A stretch of DNA of 64,000 nt, taken from contig JADKAA010000029.1 of NCBI GenBank assembly GCA_016715465.1, positions 2,418,001 to 2,482,000 of the forward strand. The letters are read 5' to 3'. A model generated the notes under the pieces. It searched no databases and was not told the DNA's origin. It saw only the letters and a program-made list of their open reading frames with translations. The translations under genes and the position numbers were made by a program. The DNA is from Saprospiraceae bacterium. Its GTDB lineage: Bacteria > Bacteroidota > Bacteroidia > Chitinophagales > Saprospiraceae. This document shows, in pieces, positions 24,645 to 33,954 of the stretch. Positions within the stretch are counted from its first letter, which is position 1. Each line of letters begins with the position of its first letter.

Positions 24645-25729
24645 CCCTTTTCAATTTCTTGTAATTGTGCGAACAGTTCATTAGAATCTTCTAACCTGCT
24701 ATTAAGGTAGTTTTCATCAGAAGGTAATCCTTTATAATTGGGTAATGCTTTTATAGTCCCTTCTTTTTCTTCCAACTCGTAAATAACCAAGTCATTGCCA
24801 GATAGAGTGGCGTCAATTGGAATAATTTCAGATAATTTAATCAGTGAGGCTTTGGAGTTTAATAAATTGGCTTCCACCATTTCTGCCTTCACCGCTAAAG
24901 TCAAATAATTTATCAAATATGGACTATGCGTAGTAATGATCAATTTATTGTCTATGTTCTCATTATTGAATTTTAACAAACTTTCCAGCATTGACTTTTG
25001 TGATGTTGGAAATAAATTTTGTTCCGGCTCTTCAACAATATTTACAAAATGATTGCAAATGTATTTAGCATTTATACGTTTTTCTTTTTCTCTAATGGCA
25101 TCTTCACCTATGAACTCGGCATTTAAGGCGGTAAGTTCATTTCGCCTTCTTACTGTTTGATCCGGACTTAATAGATCAAGCAATCTCTTTTCTCCCAATT
25201 TAAGAAAATCAACCAGGTATTTGGACACCCAATAAAGGGGTACAATGGAATGAAAGCCGCTTGACGCTTCTGTTAACTTTAGCTTTTTACCTTCAAAGCT
25301 GATGTAGTTTTCATCAACTAAGGGATCATAATAAACGGTAGTGTTATTTATGGGCAAACTAATTTCCTTGTCTTTATAGGCAAGCTGTGCATTTCTAAAT
25401 TCAACGGAATAATTTTTCAAGCTACCTACTATAAAATCTGATACTTTGTTGATATTAGAAATGGCACTCAGGAAATTTCTTTCCGCGGGCACATACATTA
25501 TTTTTGGTTGGTTTATTTTCTCAACCATTAGTTTTTCAACTCTAATAAGGGGACTATTTGATCCAAAATTTTTTATTAGAATAAATTTATACGAATTTCC
25601 TTCGTAACTAACTTTTGTATTATCCTTTAAATAATTTTCAATTCTGTGGAAACGTAAAATGTCATCTAACCCATTGTACGAGTTGAGATCTTCTGGAAGG
25701 TCACCTCTAACAATCGATTTTCCAACCAC
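24635..25729 (-). CDS. AAA-family ATPase, main part (frameshifted from its Walker A)
   Basis: 364 residues that lack a P-loop but hold the rest of an ABC/SMC-like AAA ATPase. NIVEEPEQNLFP is a Walker B with catalytic Glu (about 230-240), and IITTHSPYLINYL holds the switch His (about 265). The signature-like LTEASSGFHSIVP lies at about 155. The missing Walker A is in another frame at 25666-25878. One extra base in the A4 run (plus-strand 25718-25721) joins the two into a 414-residue protein, reading VFMWLEKSIVRGDLPED across the joint. This resembles OLD/AAA_15-type ATPases found in anti-phage systems, but no TOPRIM domain is fused. Confidence 0.7.
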   Translation of the reverse strand: MVGKSIVRGDLPEDLNSYNGLDDILRFHRIENYLKDNTKVSYEGNSYKFILIKNFGSNSPLIRVEKLMVEKINQPKIMYVPAERNFLSAISNINKVSDFIVGSLKNYSVEFRNAQLAYKDKEISLPINNTTVYYDPLVDENYISFEGKKLKLTEASSGFHSIVPLYWVSKYLVDFLKLGEKRLLDLLSPDQTVRRRNELTALNAEFIGEDAIREKEKRINAKYICNHFVNIVEEPEQNLFPTSQKSMLESLLKFNNENIDNKLIITTHSPYLINYLTLAVKAEMVEANLLNSKASLIKLSEIIPIDATLSGNDLVIYELEEKEGTIKALPNYKGLPSDENYLNSRLEDSNELFAQLQEIEKGWR

Positions 25730-25878
25730 ATAAAAACAGAAATCAACTTAGCAACCGTACTCTTGCCTGAACCCTGATTTCCTATAAAAACGGCTACTTT
25801 TTTAATCTCCAGCCAGCCATCATTTTCCTGATAGCCATCTTTGATGGGCCCAAAATTTTTAATTCTTATTTTGGTCAT
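25666..25878 (-). CDS. AAA ATPase N-terminal fragment with Walker A
   Basis: The frame starts with TKIRIKNFGPIKDG, a typical opening of RecF/SMC-like ATPases, and contains the P-loop GNQGSGKST (about residues 33-41). After ISVFMWLE the frame drifts into unrelated residues and stops, while the -1 neighbour frame carries the expected continuation. It is the 5' part of the ATPase gene ending at 24635. A TAACTTTG box lies at 25899-25906, and a palindrome directly upstream of it (25914-25929) may be its operator. Confidence 0.65.
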   Translation of the reverse strand: MTKIRIKNFGPIKDGYQENDGWLEIKKVAVFIGNQGSGKSTVAKLISVFMWLENRLLEVTFQKISTRTMG

Positions 25879-25898
25879 GTTGATGAATTTCTATGCTT

Positions 25899-25929
25899 CA
25901 AAGTTACAACTATTTACCATCCTTGGTAA
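25899..25929 (-). promoter_or_regulatory. Promoter with overlapping palindrome before the ATPase pair
   Basis: Minus-strand -7 box TAACTTTG at 25899-25906, 20 bp before the ATG at 25878. Just upstream, between the -7 and -33 positions, is the inverted repeat TTACC-N6-GGTAA (25914-25929), placed as an operator would be. Confidence 0.4.
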
Positions 25930-26137
25930 TTTAATCGCCCGCCTAGTTGTTTACACATTACCGAATTCTTGTGTATATATAATATTCACGTTAAGTTTCT
26001 ATGGCAGACATCCTTTATAATAAAGCTGGCTCCCAAATTTCAAAAACACTTTAAAGCAAAACAATTGTTTTAAATATGAAAGCCCCTAAACCTTCTCTTA
26101 TTTGTATTAAAACAGAGCCATGAGGACGTGGTCTGTC

Positions 26138-29100
26138 CTATGCCTTTACCACACTCAAGCCCACTTCAACTCCTTCGACGATCTCGGTCATAGTGCCGTC
26201 AAAACTGTCACTCAGCCTGATCTCGTTGGCCAGGACCTCATTGCGGATGTAATCTGAAAAAGAGGAAATGGCCTTCCTTACCACTTCGTGGTCTTCTACA
26301 TTTACGATGATGCGATCCGTCACTTCAAAGTCGCTGTCCTTGCGGATGTTTTGGATGCGGTTGACGAGCTCTCTGGCGATGCCTTCGTTGTACAACTCAT
26401 CGGTGATGTTTACATCCAGTGCCACGGTAATGCCCCTGTCGGTGGCTACCGTCCATCCCGGAATGTCCTCGGAAATGATCTCAAAGTCTTCCAGGTTGAG
26501 CTCGTATTGCTCACTATCGACTTCCAGTGTATAGGCATTCTCGCGCTCGATTGCCGATATGGTTTTCTGATCCAGGGCCGCGATGATTTCTCCGGCAGCC
26601 TTCATGTGTTTGCCCAGTTTTTTACCCAAGGTCTTAAAGTTGGGTTTTGCTTTTTTATGGATCACGCCGTCTGTATCGGTGATGTACTCGATCGTTTTGA
26701 TGTTGACTTCTGCCAGGATGAGGTCCTTAACCGCCTCCACCTGTTCTTTGAAACCGGCATTGAGCACCGGTAACAAGATCTTTTGTAAGGGCTGTCTTAC
26801 CCGGATGTTGTCTTTTTTACGAAGACTCAGGATGAGCGAAGAAATGCGCTGGGCATAATCCATCCTTTCCAGCAGCTCCGCGTCCATGGCGCTAGCATCC
26901 ACCGGCGGGAAGTCTGCCAGGTGAACCGAAACTGCACCTTGCTTTCCTGTGGTGTCATTGAGGTTTTTGTAAAGCCAGTCTGCAAAGAACGGTGCAATGG
27001 GGGCCATCATGCGGCTTATGGCCTCCAGACAGGTGTACAAGGTTTGATAAGCTGCTATTTTGTCTTGTGTATAGTCGCCCTTCCAGAATCGCCTTCTGCA
27101 AAGTCTTACGTACCAGTTGCTCAAATGGGCATCGATGAATTCTTCAATCCTTCTGGCCGCATTGGTAGGTTCATAATCCGCAAAATCTGCATCTACCTGC
27201 TTGATCAGGTCGTTGAGCAGGGCTATAATCCACCGGTCGATCTCCGGTCTTTCTGCCAGTGGCACTTCGGCTTCCTCAAAGGTGAAGCCGTCGATGTTGG
27301 CATACAGTGCAAAAAATGAATAGGTATTGTACAGCGTTCCAAAGGTTTTTCTCTTCACTTCTTCCACGCCGGCCATGTCAAACTTGAGGTTGTCCCAGGG
27401 TGGTGCATTGGCGATCATATACCAGCGTGTGGCATCTGCGCCGTGCAACTTGATGGTATCAAAAGGATTGATGACATTGCCCAGTCGCTTGGACATCTTC
27501 ACGCCGTTTTTATCCAACACCAGACCATTGGAAACTACATTTTTAAAAGCAACTTTGCCGAAGACCATGGAGGCGATGGCATGTAGCGTATAAAACCAAC
27601 CACGGGTCTGATCCACACCTTCTGCAATGAAGTCGGCCGGAAAGCTCTGTCCGCGGTCTATTTTATCCTTATTTTCAAAGGGATAATGCCATTGTGCGTA
27701 GGGCATTGATCCGGAATCAAACCACACGTCGATGAGGTCCGCTTCCCTGCGCATGGCCTCACCTGTTGAAGACACCAGCACCACTTCGTCGATGTAAGGA
27801 CGGTGGATGTCTTTGGGCAGCTCCTGATGTAAGCCCAGCTTTGTATTGGCTTTTTTGATCTCCGCTTCCAGGGTTGCCATGCTGTCGATACAGATCTCTT
27901 CGGTCGAGTCGGCATTTCTCCAAATCGGCAACGGTATGCCCCAATAACGCGATCTCGACAGGTTCCAGTCCTGCAGATTTTCCAGCCAGTTGCCAAATCG
28001 TTTTTCTCCGGTAGATGCAGGCTTCCAGTTGATGGTCTTATTGAGTTCCACCATCTTGTCTTTCATCGCGGTGGCCTTGATGAACCAACTATCCAGCGGG
28101 TAATACAGTATGGGTTTGTCGGTGCGCCAGCAGTGCGGATAGTTGTGTACGTATTTCTCTACCTTAAAGGCTTTATTCTCTTCTTTCAGCCGGATGGCAA
28201 TTTCTACATCCACCGACCTTTCAGGAGCCTTGCCTTCTTCGTAATATTCGTTCTTCACATATTTACCACCAAGTTCTGCCATTTCCTGCCTGAACTTTCC
28301 CTGAAGGTCAACCAAGGGTACCGGATTTCCCTTATCGTCCAGCACCAGCATGGGCGGTACTTCCGGCACCGCTTCTTTGGCAGCCCGGGCATCGTCGGCA
28401 CCAAAGGTAGGTGCGGTGTGTACCACACCCGTTCCGTCTTCGGTGGTCACAAAATTTCCACCGATCACTCTAAATGCATTTTCCGGATTTTGATAGGGCA
28501 AAACATATGGCAATAACTGCTCATACCGTATGCCCAATAGTTCACTTCCTTTTACTTCCGTGACGATATAGTAAGGAATAGTTTTATCATTTACCGAATA
28601 ATTGCTTAACTCAGCCTCTGTCTCTACTTTTTTAAACTTGCCGCCAAACTGTTTTTCCACCAAGGCTGCTGCAAGCACCACGTTAATGGCATCAAAGGTG
28701 TATTGGTTGAACGTTTTTACGACAGCGTAGTCGATCTTTGGCCCAACGGTGAGGGCTGTGTTTGATGGTAAGGTCCAGGGTGTGGTCGTCCAGGCCAGGA
28801 TGTGGACTTCTCCCAGATTTTGGAGGACAGCGGGCAGGGTTTCTTTAATGGTTTTAAATTGTGCCACCACTGTAGTATCTGTGACGTCGCGATAACAGCC
28901 CGGTTGATTGAGTTCATGCGAACTCAGTCCCGTTCCCGCAGCCGGTGAATAGGGCTGGATGGTATAACCCTTGTAAAGCAGGTCTTTTTGATACAGCTGC
29001 GACAAAATCCACCACACCGATTCGATGTAGTCGTTTTTAAAGGTAATGTACGGATTGTCCAGGTCAACCCAGTAACCCATTTTGCGGGTAATATCGTCCC

Positions 29101-29494
29101 ACAGATCTTTGTACCGCATGACCGTTTCCCGACATTTGGCATTGTATTCATCCACGGAGATCTTCGTGCCGATGTCTTCTTTGGTAATACCCAATTCCTT
29201 TTCTACGCTCAGTTCAATGGGTAAACCATGGGTATCCCAGCCACCTTTTCTTTCCACGCGGAAGCCTTTCATGGTGTGGTACCTGCAAAACAGATCCTTT
29301 ACCGTTCGGGACATGACGTGGTGGATGCCGGGCAGTCCATTAGCCGATGGCGGACCTTCATAAAACACAAAGGTCTTGTCTTCCGGTTTGCTGGTTACCG
29401 ATTTTTCGAAAATTTGGTCTTTCGTCCAAAAATCTAATATTTCGCTGTCTATCTCGGGTAGATTTAAGCCTTTAAACTCACGATATTTTGCCAT
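26138..29494 (-). CDS. ileS: Isoleucyl-tRNA synthetase
   Basis: 1118 residues, the long form usual in Bacteroidota. It charges tRNA-Ile and edits mis-activated valine. The class I signature appears as GLPGIHH (about residues 53-59), with KMSKR in NGVKMSKRLGNV (about 690). The CP1 editing domain lies between (WTTTPWTLPSN). The C-terminal region includes the anticodon-binding domain (DRWIIALLNDL onward) and the extra C-terminal domain of this subtype. Transcribed alone from a TATCTTTG box 33 bp upstream. Full length and intact. Confidence 0.98.
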   Translation of the reverse strand: MAKYREFKGLNLPEIDSEILDFWTKDQIFEKSVTSKPEDKTFVFYEGPPSANGLPGIHHVMSRTVKDLFCRYHTMKGFRVERKGGWDTHGLPIELSVEKELGITKEDIGTKISVDEYNAKCRETVMRYKDLWDDITRKMGYWVDLDNPYITFKNDYIESVWWILSQLYQKDLLYKGYTIQPYSPAAGTGLSSHELNQPGCYRDVTDTTVVAQFKTIKETLPAVLQNLGEVHILAWTTTPWTLPSNTALTVGPKIDYAVVKTFNQYTFDAINVVLAAALVEKQFGGKFKKVETEAELSNYSVNDKTIPYYIVTEVKGSELLGIRYEQLLPYVLPYQNPENAFRVIGGNFVTTEDGTGVVHTAPTFGADDARAAKEAVPEVPPMLVLDDKGNPVPLVDLQGKFRQEMAELGGKYVKNEYYEEGKAPERSVDVEIAIRLKEENKAFKVEKYVHNYPHCWRTDKPILYYPLDSWFIKATAMKDKMVELNKTINWKPASTGEKRFGNWLENLQDWNLSRSRYWGIPLPIWRNADSTEEICIDSMATLEAEIKKANTKLGLHQELPKDIHRPYIDEVVLVSSTGEAMRREADLIDVWFDSGSMPYAQWHYPFENKDKIDRGQSFPADFIAEGVDQTRGWFYTLHAIASMVFGKVAFKNVVSNGLVLDKNGVKMSKRLGNVINPFDTIKLHGADATRWYMIANAPPWDNLKFDMAGVEEVKRKTFGTLYNTYSFFALYANIDGFTFEEAEVPLAERPEIDRWIIALLNDLIKQVDADFADYEPTNAARRIEEFIDAHLSNWYVRLCRRRFWKGDYTQDKIAAYQTLYTCLEAISRMMAPIAPFFADWLYKNLNDTTGKQGAVSVHLADFPPVDASAMDAELLERMDYAQRISSLILSLRKKDNIRVRQPLQKILLPVLNAGFKEQVEAVKDLILAEVNIKTIEYITDTDGVIHKKAKPNFKTLGKKLGKHMKAAGEIIAALDQKTISAIERENAYTLEVDSEQYELNLEDFEIISEDIPGWTVATDRGITVALDVNITDELYNEGIARELVNRIQNIRKDSDFEVTDRIIVNVEDHEVVRKAISSFSDYIRNEVLANEIRLSDSFDGTMTEIVEGVEVGLSVVKA

Positions 29495-29526
29495 TTTTGA
29501 AAAGGGTTGACTTTTATATTGAACGG

Positions 29527-29534
29527 CAAAGATA
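29527..29534 (-). promoter_or_regulatory. -7 box of ileS
   Basis: TATCTTTG on the minus strand, 33 bp before the ileS ATG. No clear -33 TTG. Confidence 0.5.
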
Positions 29535-29565
29535 GGGATTTTTGGGGAATGAGCATGAGTTCAAC

Positions 29566-31968
29566 CTAGCCCAGGTCCATCGTCATTCTCCGTATCCGGT
29601 CTTCCAGTTTTTCTGAAGACAATTTTTCCCTCAACCGGTCCACAATGAGGGGAAAACAAAATGGACTGGGTTTTTCCAGGATCTGAATCGACATCTGTTG
29701 AGACTGAATGCGCTCGAGTGCTCGCCTCATCCGGGCTTCCTCAAGTTGGAAAGTGCGCACTTCTTCGTACGTCTGCAAATAAAGCAGGTTGTCACTTTCG
29801 TATTCATGAAAAACATTGAACAGCAATTGCGCTGAGGACTGGAGGTGGCGTTCTTTTTTTTGTTTGCCGGGAAAGCCCTGGAAGATGAGGCCGGAGATCA
29901 TGGCTATGTCCCGGAATCGACGCCTGGCCATCTCGACAGCATTCAAGCTGGCCTGAATATCTTCTATCAGGTCGTGCGTGGCAAATAGAGACTTGTTCAC
30001 CAGTGCTGCCACATCCAGTTTTTTGTCACTCAACAACTCAAAGCCGTAGTCGTTCATGGCCAGCGAAAAGGTGATGGCCACTTTTCTTGATAGTCTTTTG
30101 GCGATGAGTGCCGCAAGTCCTTCATGCACATTACGCCCCTCAAAGGGATAAAAGACCAGGTGAAAGCCCTCTTCGGATTCAAAATATTCCACCAAAAAAT
30201 CATCTTTGCCCGGCAACATCGAGCGCGATTGCTGCATTTGAAACAAGGGCACCAGGGCCGTTATTTCGACATCTTTATTTTTACCTTCCAGGTATTCATT
30301 CATCTTGAAGCGCAGCACTTCCGACATTTGTGAACTCAGGGGCAGCCTGCCTCCCATGTAGGAGGGAATGCGGCTGTTGTGTTTTTTGGTGTCCCGCACC
30401 TGCACCGTCATGTCTTTTATACGCACCAGTTCAAGTGCCCTGCCCGCAAACCAAAAACTGTCTCCGGGTGCCAATTGGGCAATAAACCACTCTTCTATTA
30501 CACCCAATCGTTTGCCCCTCACATATTGCACCTGAAGCATGGCATCACTGATGATGGTGCCAATGCTCAGCCGGTGCCGTTGCGCGATCCACCGGTCTTC
30601 TACCCTGTAAAACCCTTCGCTGATGGTAATCTTTTGGTACTCATCATAAGCAGCCAGCGACTTGCCGCCGTAAAGCAGAAAGTTGAGTATCTGTAGCCAT
30701 TCATCGCGGCTGATGTCCCGGTACGAAAAGGTAGTAGATATCTCTTCGTACACCTGATCGGGTTTAAAGCCTTCAGAAACGGCCAGGGTCATGAGGTATT
30801 GAATGAGCACATCAAAAGACCGCACATAGGGAATGCGCTCTTCTAGTTCCTGATTTTCGATGGAGGTGCGCAGGGCTGCTGCTTCTACCAGTTCCAGAGA
30901 ATGAGTAGGTACAAAATAAATGGCACTTTCTGCCCCTGGCTGGTGACCGCTTCGGCCGGCGCGTTGGATAAACCGGGCGACGCCCTTGGGACTGCCGATC
31001 TGTACGATGGCTTCCACCGGTCGGAAATCCACCCCAAGGTCGAGGCTTGAAGTGCAGACCACGGCCTTTAGCCTTCCTTCATAGAGTGCATCCTCTACCC
31101 ACTCCCTCAATTCCCGGCTGATCGATCCGTGATGCATGGCGATCTGACCGGCGAGTTCGGGGTCTGCCACCAGCAACTGCTGATACCAGATCTCACACTG
31201 AGCTCGTGTATTGGTAAAAATGAGCGTGGAACGATGCCGGTAAATGATGGGTAAAACCTGTTGGAGCATGCGGATGCCCAGGTGCCCGGCCCAGGGAAAC
31301 TTTTCTACAGCCTCTGGTATCAGGGTCTCCACCCTGATTTTTTTTTGAATGTCGGCCCTGATGCGCACACTTTTTTCAGCATTTGAACCGTGCAATACAT
31401 CGATGGCCTCATCCATGTTGCCGATGGTCGCAGAAATACCCCATACCTTTAAAGCCGGATTGATGGTGCGTAACCTGGCCAGCAATAATTCTGTCTGCAC
31501 CCCGCGTTTTGAACCCATGAGTTCGTGCCACTCATCGACGACCACCGCTTTGATGTTTTTAAAAAAAGCGTGATAGCCCTTTGTCGCTAACATCACGTGG
31601 ATGCTCTCCGGTGTGGTGATAAGGATTTGCGGAGGATTTTCCCATTGTTTTTTCCGTTGACCGGTGGCTGTATCACCGGATCTAATCTCCGCCTTCCAGG
31701 GCGAACCCAGGGCTGTAATGGCTCTTTCAACCGCCAGGTGAATTTCCTTGGTCAAAGCCCTTATTGGAGTAATCCATATCAACTGCAAGCCGGCATTTTC
31801 ATTCTTGTGCAAGCCTTCCAGAATGGCAGGTATGGCAAGCGAATAGGTTTTACCACTACCTGTCGGTGCATTGACCAAACCGGATCGCCCATTTAAGTAT
31901 GCTGTCCAGGTTTCCCGCTGAAATGGAAATACCCGCCATTGGTTTGATACAAACCAAGCCTCTGCCAT
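29566..31968 (-). CDS. Lhr-like, ligase-associated DEXH-box helicase
   Basis: 800 residues from the ATG at 31968; a TTG 17 codons upstream is the only longer alternative. Superfamily 2 motifs are NAPTGSGKTYS (Walker A), TPIRALTKE (Ia), VVVDEWHELMG (DEWH, motif II), ISATIGN (III), LIFTNTRAQCE (IV), and QRAGRSGHQ (VI). The C-terminal third has the Lhr-type winged helix and core domains. The length of about 815 matches the ligase-associated DNA-damage-response helicases. Those are usually clustered with an ATP-dependent DNA ligase, an MBL-fold exonuclease and a metallophosphatase. None of the three is adjacent here. Confidence 0.9.
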   Translation of the reverse strand: MAEAWFVSNQWRVFPFQRETWTAYLNGRSGLVNAPTGSGKTYSLAIPAILEGLHKNENAGLQLIWITPIRALTKEIHLAVERAITALGSPWKAEIRSGDTATGQRKKQWENPPQILITTPESIHVMLATKGYHAFFKNIKAVVVDEWHELMGSKRGVQTELLLARLRTINPALKVWGISATIGNMDEAIDVLHGSNAEKSVRIRADIQKKIRVETLIPEAVEKFPWAGHLGIRMLQQVLPIIYRHRSTLIFTNTRAQCEIWYQQLLVADPELAGQIAMHHGSISRELREWVEDALYEGRLKAVVCTSSLDLGVDFRPVEAIVQIGSPKGVARFIQRAGRSGHQPGAESAIYFVPTHSLELVEAAALRTSIENQELEERIPYVRSFDVLIQYLMTLAVSEGFKPDQVYEEISTTFSYRDISRDEWLQILNFLLYGGKSLAAYDEYQKITISEGFYRVEDRWIAQRHRLSIGTIISDAMLQVQYVRGKRLGVIEEWFIAQLAPGDSFWFAGRALELVRIKDMTVQVRDTKKHNSRIPSYMGGRLPLSSQMSEVLRFKMNEYLEGKNKDVEITALVPLFQMQQSRSMLPGKDDFLVEYFESEEGFHLVFYPFEGRNVHEGLAALIAKRLSRKVAITFSLAMNDYGFELLSDKKLDVAALVNKSLFATHDLIEDIQASLNAVEMARRRFRDIAMISGLIFQGFPGKQKKERHLQSSAQLLFNVFHEYESDNLLYLQTYEEVRTFQLEEARMRRALERIQSQQMSIQILEKPSPFCFPLIVDRLREKLSSEKLEDRIRRMTMDLG

Positions 31969-32041
31969 CGATATGTTGCTTGTTTTATCCAGTAGTTGGT
32001 CACCCTTGTCTATTATCAATGAGTTTTTATCAATTTTGGTT

Positions 32042-32049
32042 TATTTTTG
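32042..32049 (+). promoter_or_regulatory. -7 box of the rhomboid gene
   Basis: TATTTTTG ending 21 bp before the ATG at 32071. It covers a TTG that would otherwise be a longer start, so the start must be downstream. Confidence 0.5.
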
Positions 32050-32070
32050 AGCCAAAGAAAGAAATCTCAT

Positions 32071-32622
32071 ATGGCCTTCAGGTTAAAATACAACTCTCCG
32101 GTAATCCTGTCCTACGCATTGCTTTGTTCCCTGGTGTTTTTCCTGGACCGGTTTACAGGCAAAGAACTCATGCCATTGTTTACCCTGTATAACCAAACGA
32201 ACTTTATGAACCCCCTTGCCATTTTCCGGCTGGTAAGTCACATTGCCGGACACATATCCCTAGATCACCTGCTGGGCAACATGACCTTTGTCTTGTTGAT
32301 CGGGCCCATCGTGGAAGAAAAATATGGATCCGGACTTACCCTCATCATGCTGTTGACGACCGCCGTCATTACCGGCATCCTCAACATCCTGTTTTTTCAG
32401 ACTGGCCTCATCGGGGCCAGTGGCATTGTTTTTATGCTCATCGTCCTCGTTTCATTCACCAATGTGGACAATGGTCAGATTCCGCTTACTTTCATCCTTA
32501 TTGCCATGCTCTTTGTAGGCAAAGAAATCCTCAATGGCATCTGGGATGACGGCATCTCCCAATTTGCCCACATCATGGGAGGTATTTGCGGTGGGGTCTT
32601 CGGTTTTACCTCAAAAAAATAG
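32071..32622 (+). CDS. Rhomboid-family intramembrane serine protease
   Basis: 183 residues, about six transmembrane helices. Catalytic Ser is in GASGIVFM (about residue 118), and the catalytic His is in FAHIMGGICGG near the C-terminus. SHIAGHISLDHLLGNM carries the conserved H-x-L-x-N of helix 2. Cleaves membrane proteins within the bilayer; substrates unknown. I use the ATG at 32071 because the longer TTG start lies within the -7 promoter box. Divergent from the helicase gene. Confidence 0.88.
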   Translation: MAFRLKYNSPVILSYALLCSLVFFLDRFTGKELMPLFTLYNQTNFMNPLAIFRLVSHIAGHISLDHLLGNMTFVLLIGPIVEEKYGSGLTLIMLLTTAVITGILNILFFQTGLIGASGIVFMLIVLVSFTNVDNGQIPLTFILIAMLFVGKEILNGIWDDGISQFAHIMGGICGGVFGFTSKK

Positions 32623-32674
32623 AGGGGTTGATAAAAAAAACAGCACCCGCATAAAAATGACTTGGCAAAGAATT

Positions 32675-33142
32675 TTATCCCTTTGCCCTGTTCAATATCA
32701 TGGCCATGTGGGGAATATCGTCTTCGAGGTACTCATCTCCATATTCCGTAAAACCCAGTGACCTGTAAAATGGCAAAGCATAAGACTGTGCGGATATTTT
32801 GATGTCGTGGTCCGGATATAGGGTGAGGGTGAGTTGAATGGCGCGCTCCATCAACACTCGACCTTCTCCTGTTCCCCTTACGGACTGAGCGGTGATGACC
32901 CTGCCAATGGAAGCATATTCAGGATATGAAACACCGGGTGCCAAAATGCGACAGTATGTTTTAAGCATACCGTTGCCATCATAACCCATGAGGTGATTTG
33001 CTTCAAAATCTTTATCGTCACAATCCTGATACGGACAATTTTGTTCTACCACAAAAACTTCAATTCGTAACTGTAGAATTTGATATACTTCCGTTGCCGA
33101 CAACTCCCGAAAGTATTTGAACGAGTAAGTTAGTCCATTCAA
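32675..33142 (-). CDS. GNAT N-acetyltransferase, ElaA-like
   Basis: 155 residues from a TTG at 33142 that overlaps the TGA of the upstream gene (TTGA coupling). This is preferred to an ATG far upstream, because the family begins right here. LRIEVFVVEQNCPYQDCDDKD is the ElaA-type N-terminal motif (shown in part). SIGRVITAQSVRGTGEGRVLM is the acetyl-CoA-binding region with R/Q-x-x-G-x-G. SAQSYALPFYRSLGF is the last conserved block. It acetylates an unknown amine. It is the last gene of a leftward run with the EEP-family gene and the lamin-tail protein. Confidence 0.87.
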   Translation of the reverse strand: MNGLTYSFKYFRELSATEVYQILQLRIEVFVVEQNCPYQDCDDKDFEANHLMGYDGNGMLKTYCRILAPGVSYPEYASIGRVITAQSVRGTGEGRVLMERAIQLTLTLYPDHDIKISAQSYALPFYRSLGFTEYGDEYLEDDIPHMAMILNRAKG

Positions 33143-33954
33143 TTTAACAGGATTTTTCTTTTGCCTAAATCCAGGTTTTGCTGAAAACTGGTAAGGATGC
33201 CAATACGCTCTTTGCGGCTCACAAATAAATCCTTCACCACCACACATTGAAGATCCGATGAATAAAAAATATGATCATACGGTATGCGGAGTGAGGCAGG
33301 TATAACGTCTTTCCTGGAGTTGCGCAAGTGCGTTGCTTCTCTAAAATTGCGGATTTCATCAGACCAGTAAACCATATTGAATTCTCCCAGTACAATTACA
33401 TTTTTCTTGGTTCCCTGGATAAACTGACTGATGTTTTTCATCTGGGTTTTGGCCATGGTAAGTGATCCTTCATTTAATGATGGCGTGAGATACGTGGATA
33501 TCAGCGTGTATGTGTTTCCATTTTTTTTCATCTCGATCGCCAGGTCAAAAGCATAGGATGCGCTGAGCGTATCAACAATGTGTAATGGGAATTTTGAGAA
33601 CAGCGCCTTTCCATAGGGATCAATGCGCACTGCCTGATAGGTAAATGGAAAAATTTTATCCAGGGCTTGTAACAAATAAGCCGACCATTCAGGGGTCATT
33701 TCCTGAAAAGAAATAATATCCAGATCTGACTCCGTCAAAAGGCGGATCATGTCCTCGCCGTGCCCAACATTGCTGAGGTTGATATGGCAAACGGATACCT
33801 TTTCGGTAAAATTGTCTTTTGGAAAAACGAGTTCTCCATTACTCTCGTTTTTGATGAAAACGCAAAATGCACCGCAAGAGGCAAAACTAATGAACATCAA
33901 CTTACCGAAATCCAGAAACAAAAAAACAAAGCCAAGAAAAAATAAGCCCAACAT
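33139..33954 (-). CDS. Endonuclease/exonuclease/phosphatase-family membrane protein, apparently decayed
   Basis: 271 residues in this frame. It has a transmembrane hairpin (residues 1-35) and then an EEP fold with IISFQEMTPEW (metal-binding Glu), an Asp-Pro-Tyr segment and VLGEFNMV (normally GDFN; here Asp is Glu). The last catalytic motif (SDHxP) is missing: this frame runs RIGILTSFQQN, while a second frame (33165-33194) reads LPVFSKTWI and stops, as the normal C-terminus would. Upstream, the first transmembrane part lies in another frame (33955-34102). At least two indels therefore separate this gene from an intact relative. Probably inactive, or misassembled. Confidence 0.7.
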   Translation of the reverse strand: MLGLFFLGFVFLFLDFGKLMFISFASCGAFCVFIKNESNGELVFPKDNFTEKVSVCHINLSNVGHGEDMIRLLTESDLDIISFQEMTPEWSAYLLQALDKIFPFTYQAVRIDPYGKALFSKFPLHIVDTLSASYAFDLAIEMKKNGNTYTLISTYLTPSLNEGSLTMAKTQMKNISQFIQGTKKNVIVLGEFNMVYWSDEIRNFREATHLRNSRKDVIPASLRIPYDHIFYSSDLQCVVVKDLFVSRKERIGILTSFQQNLDLGKRKILLN

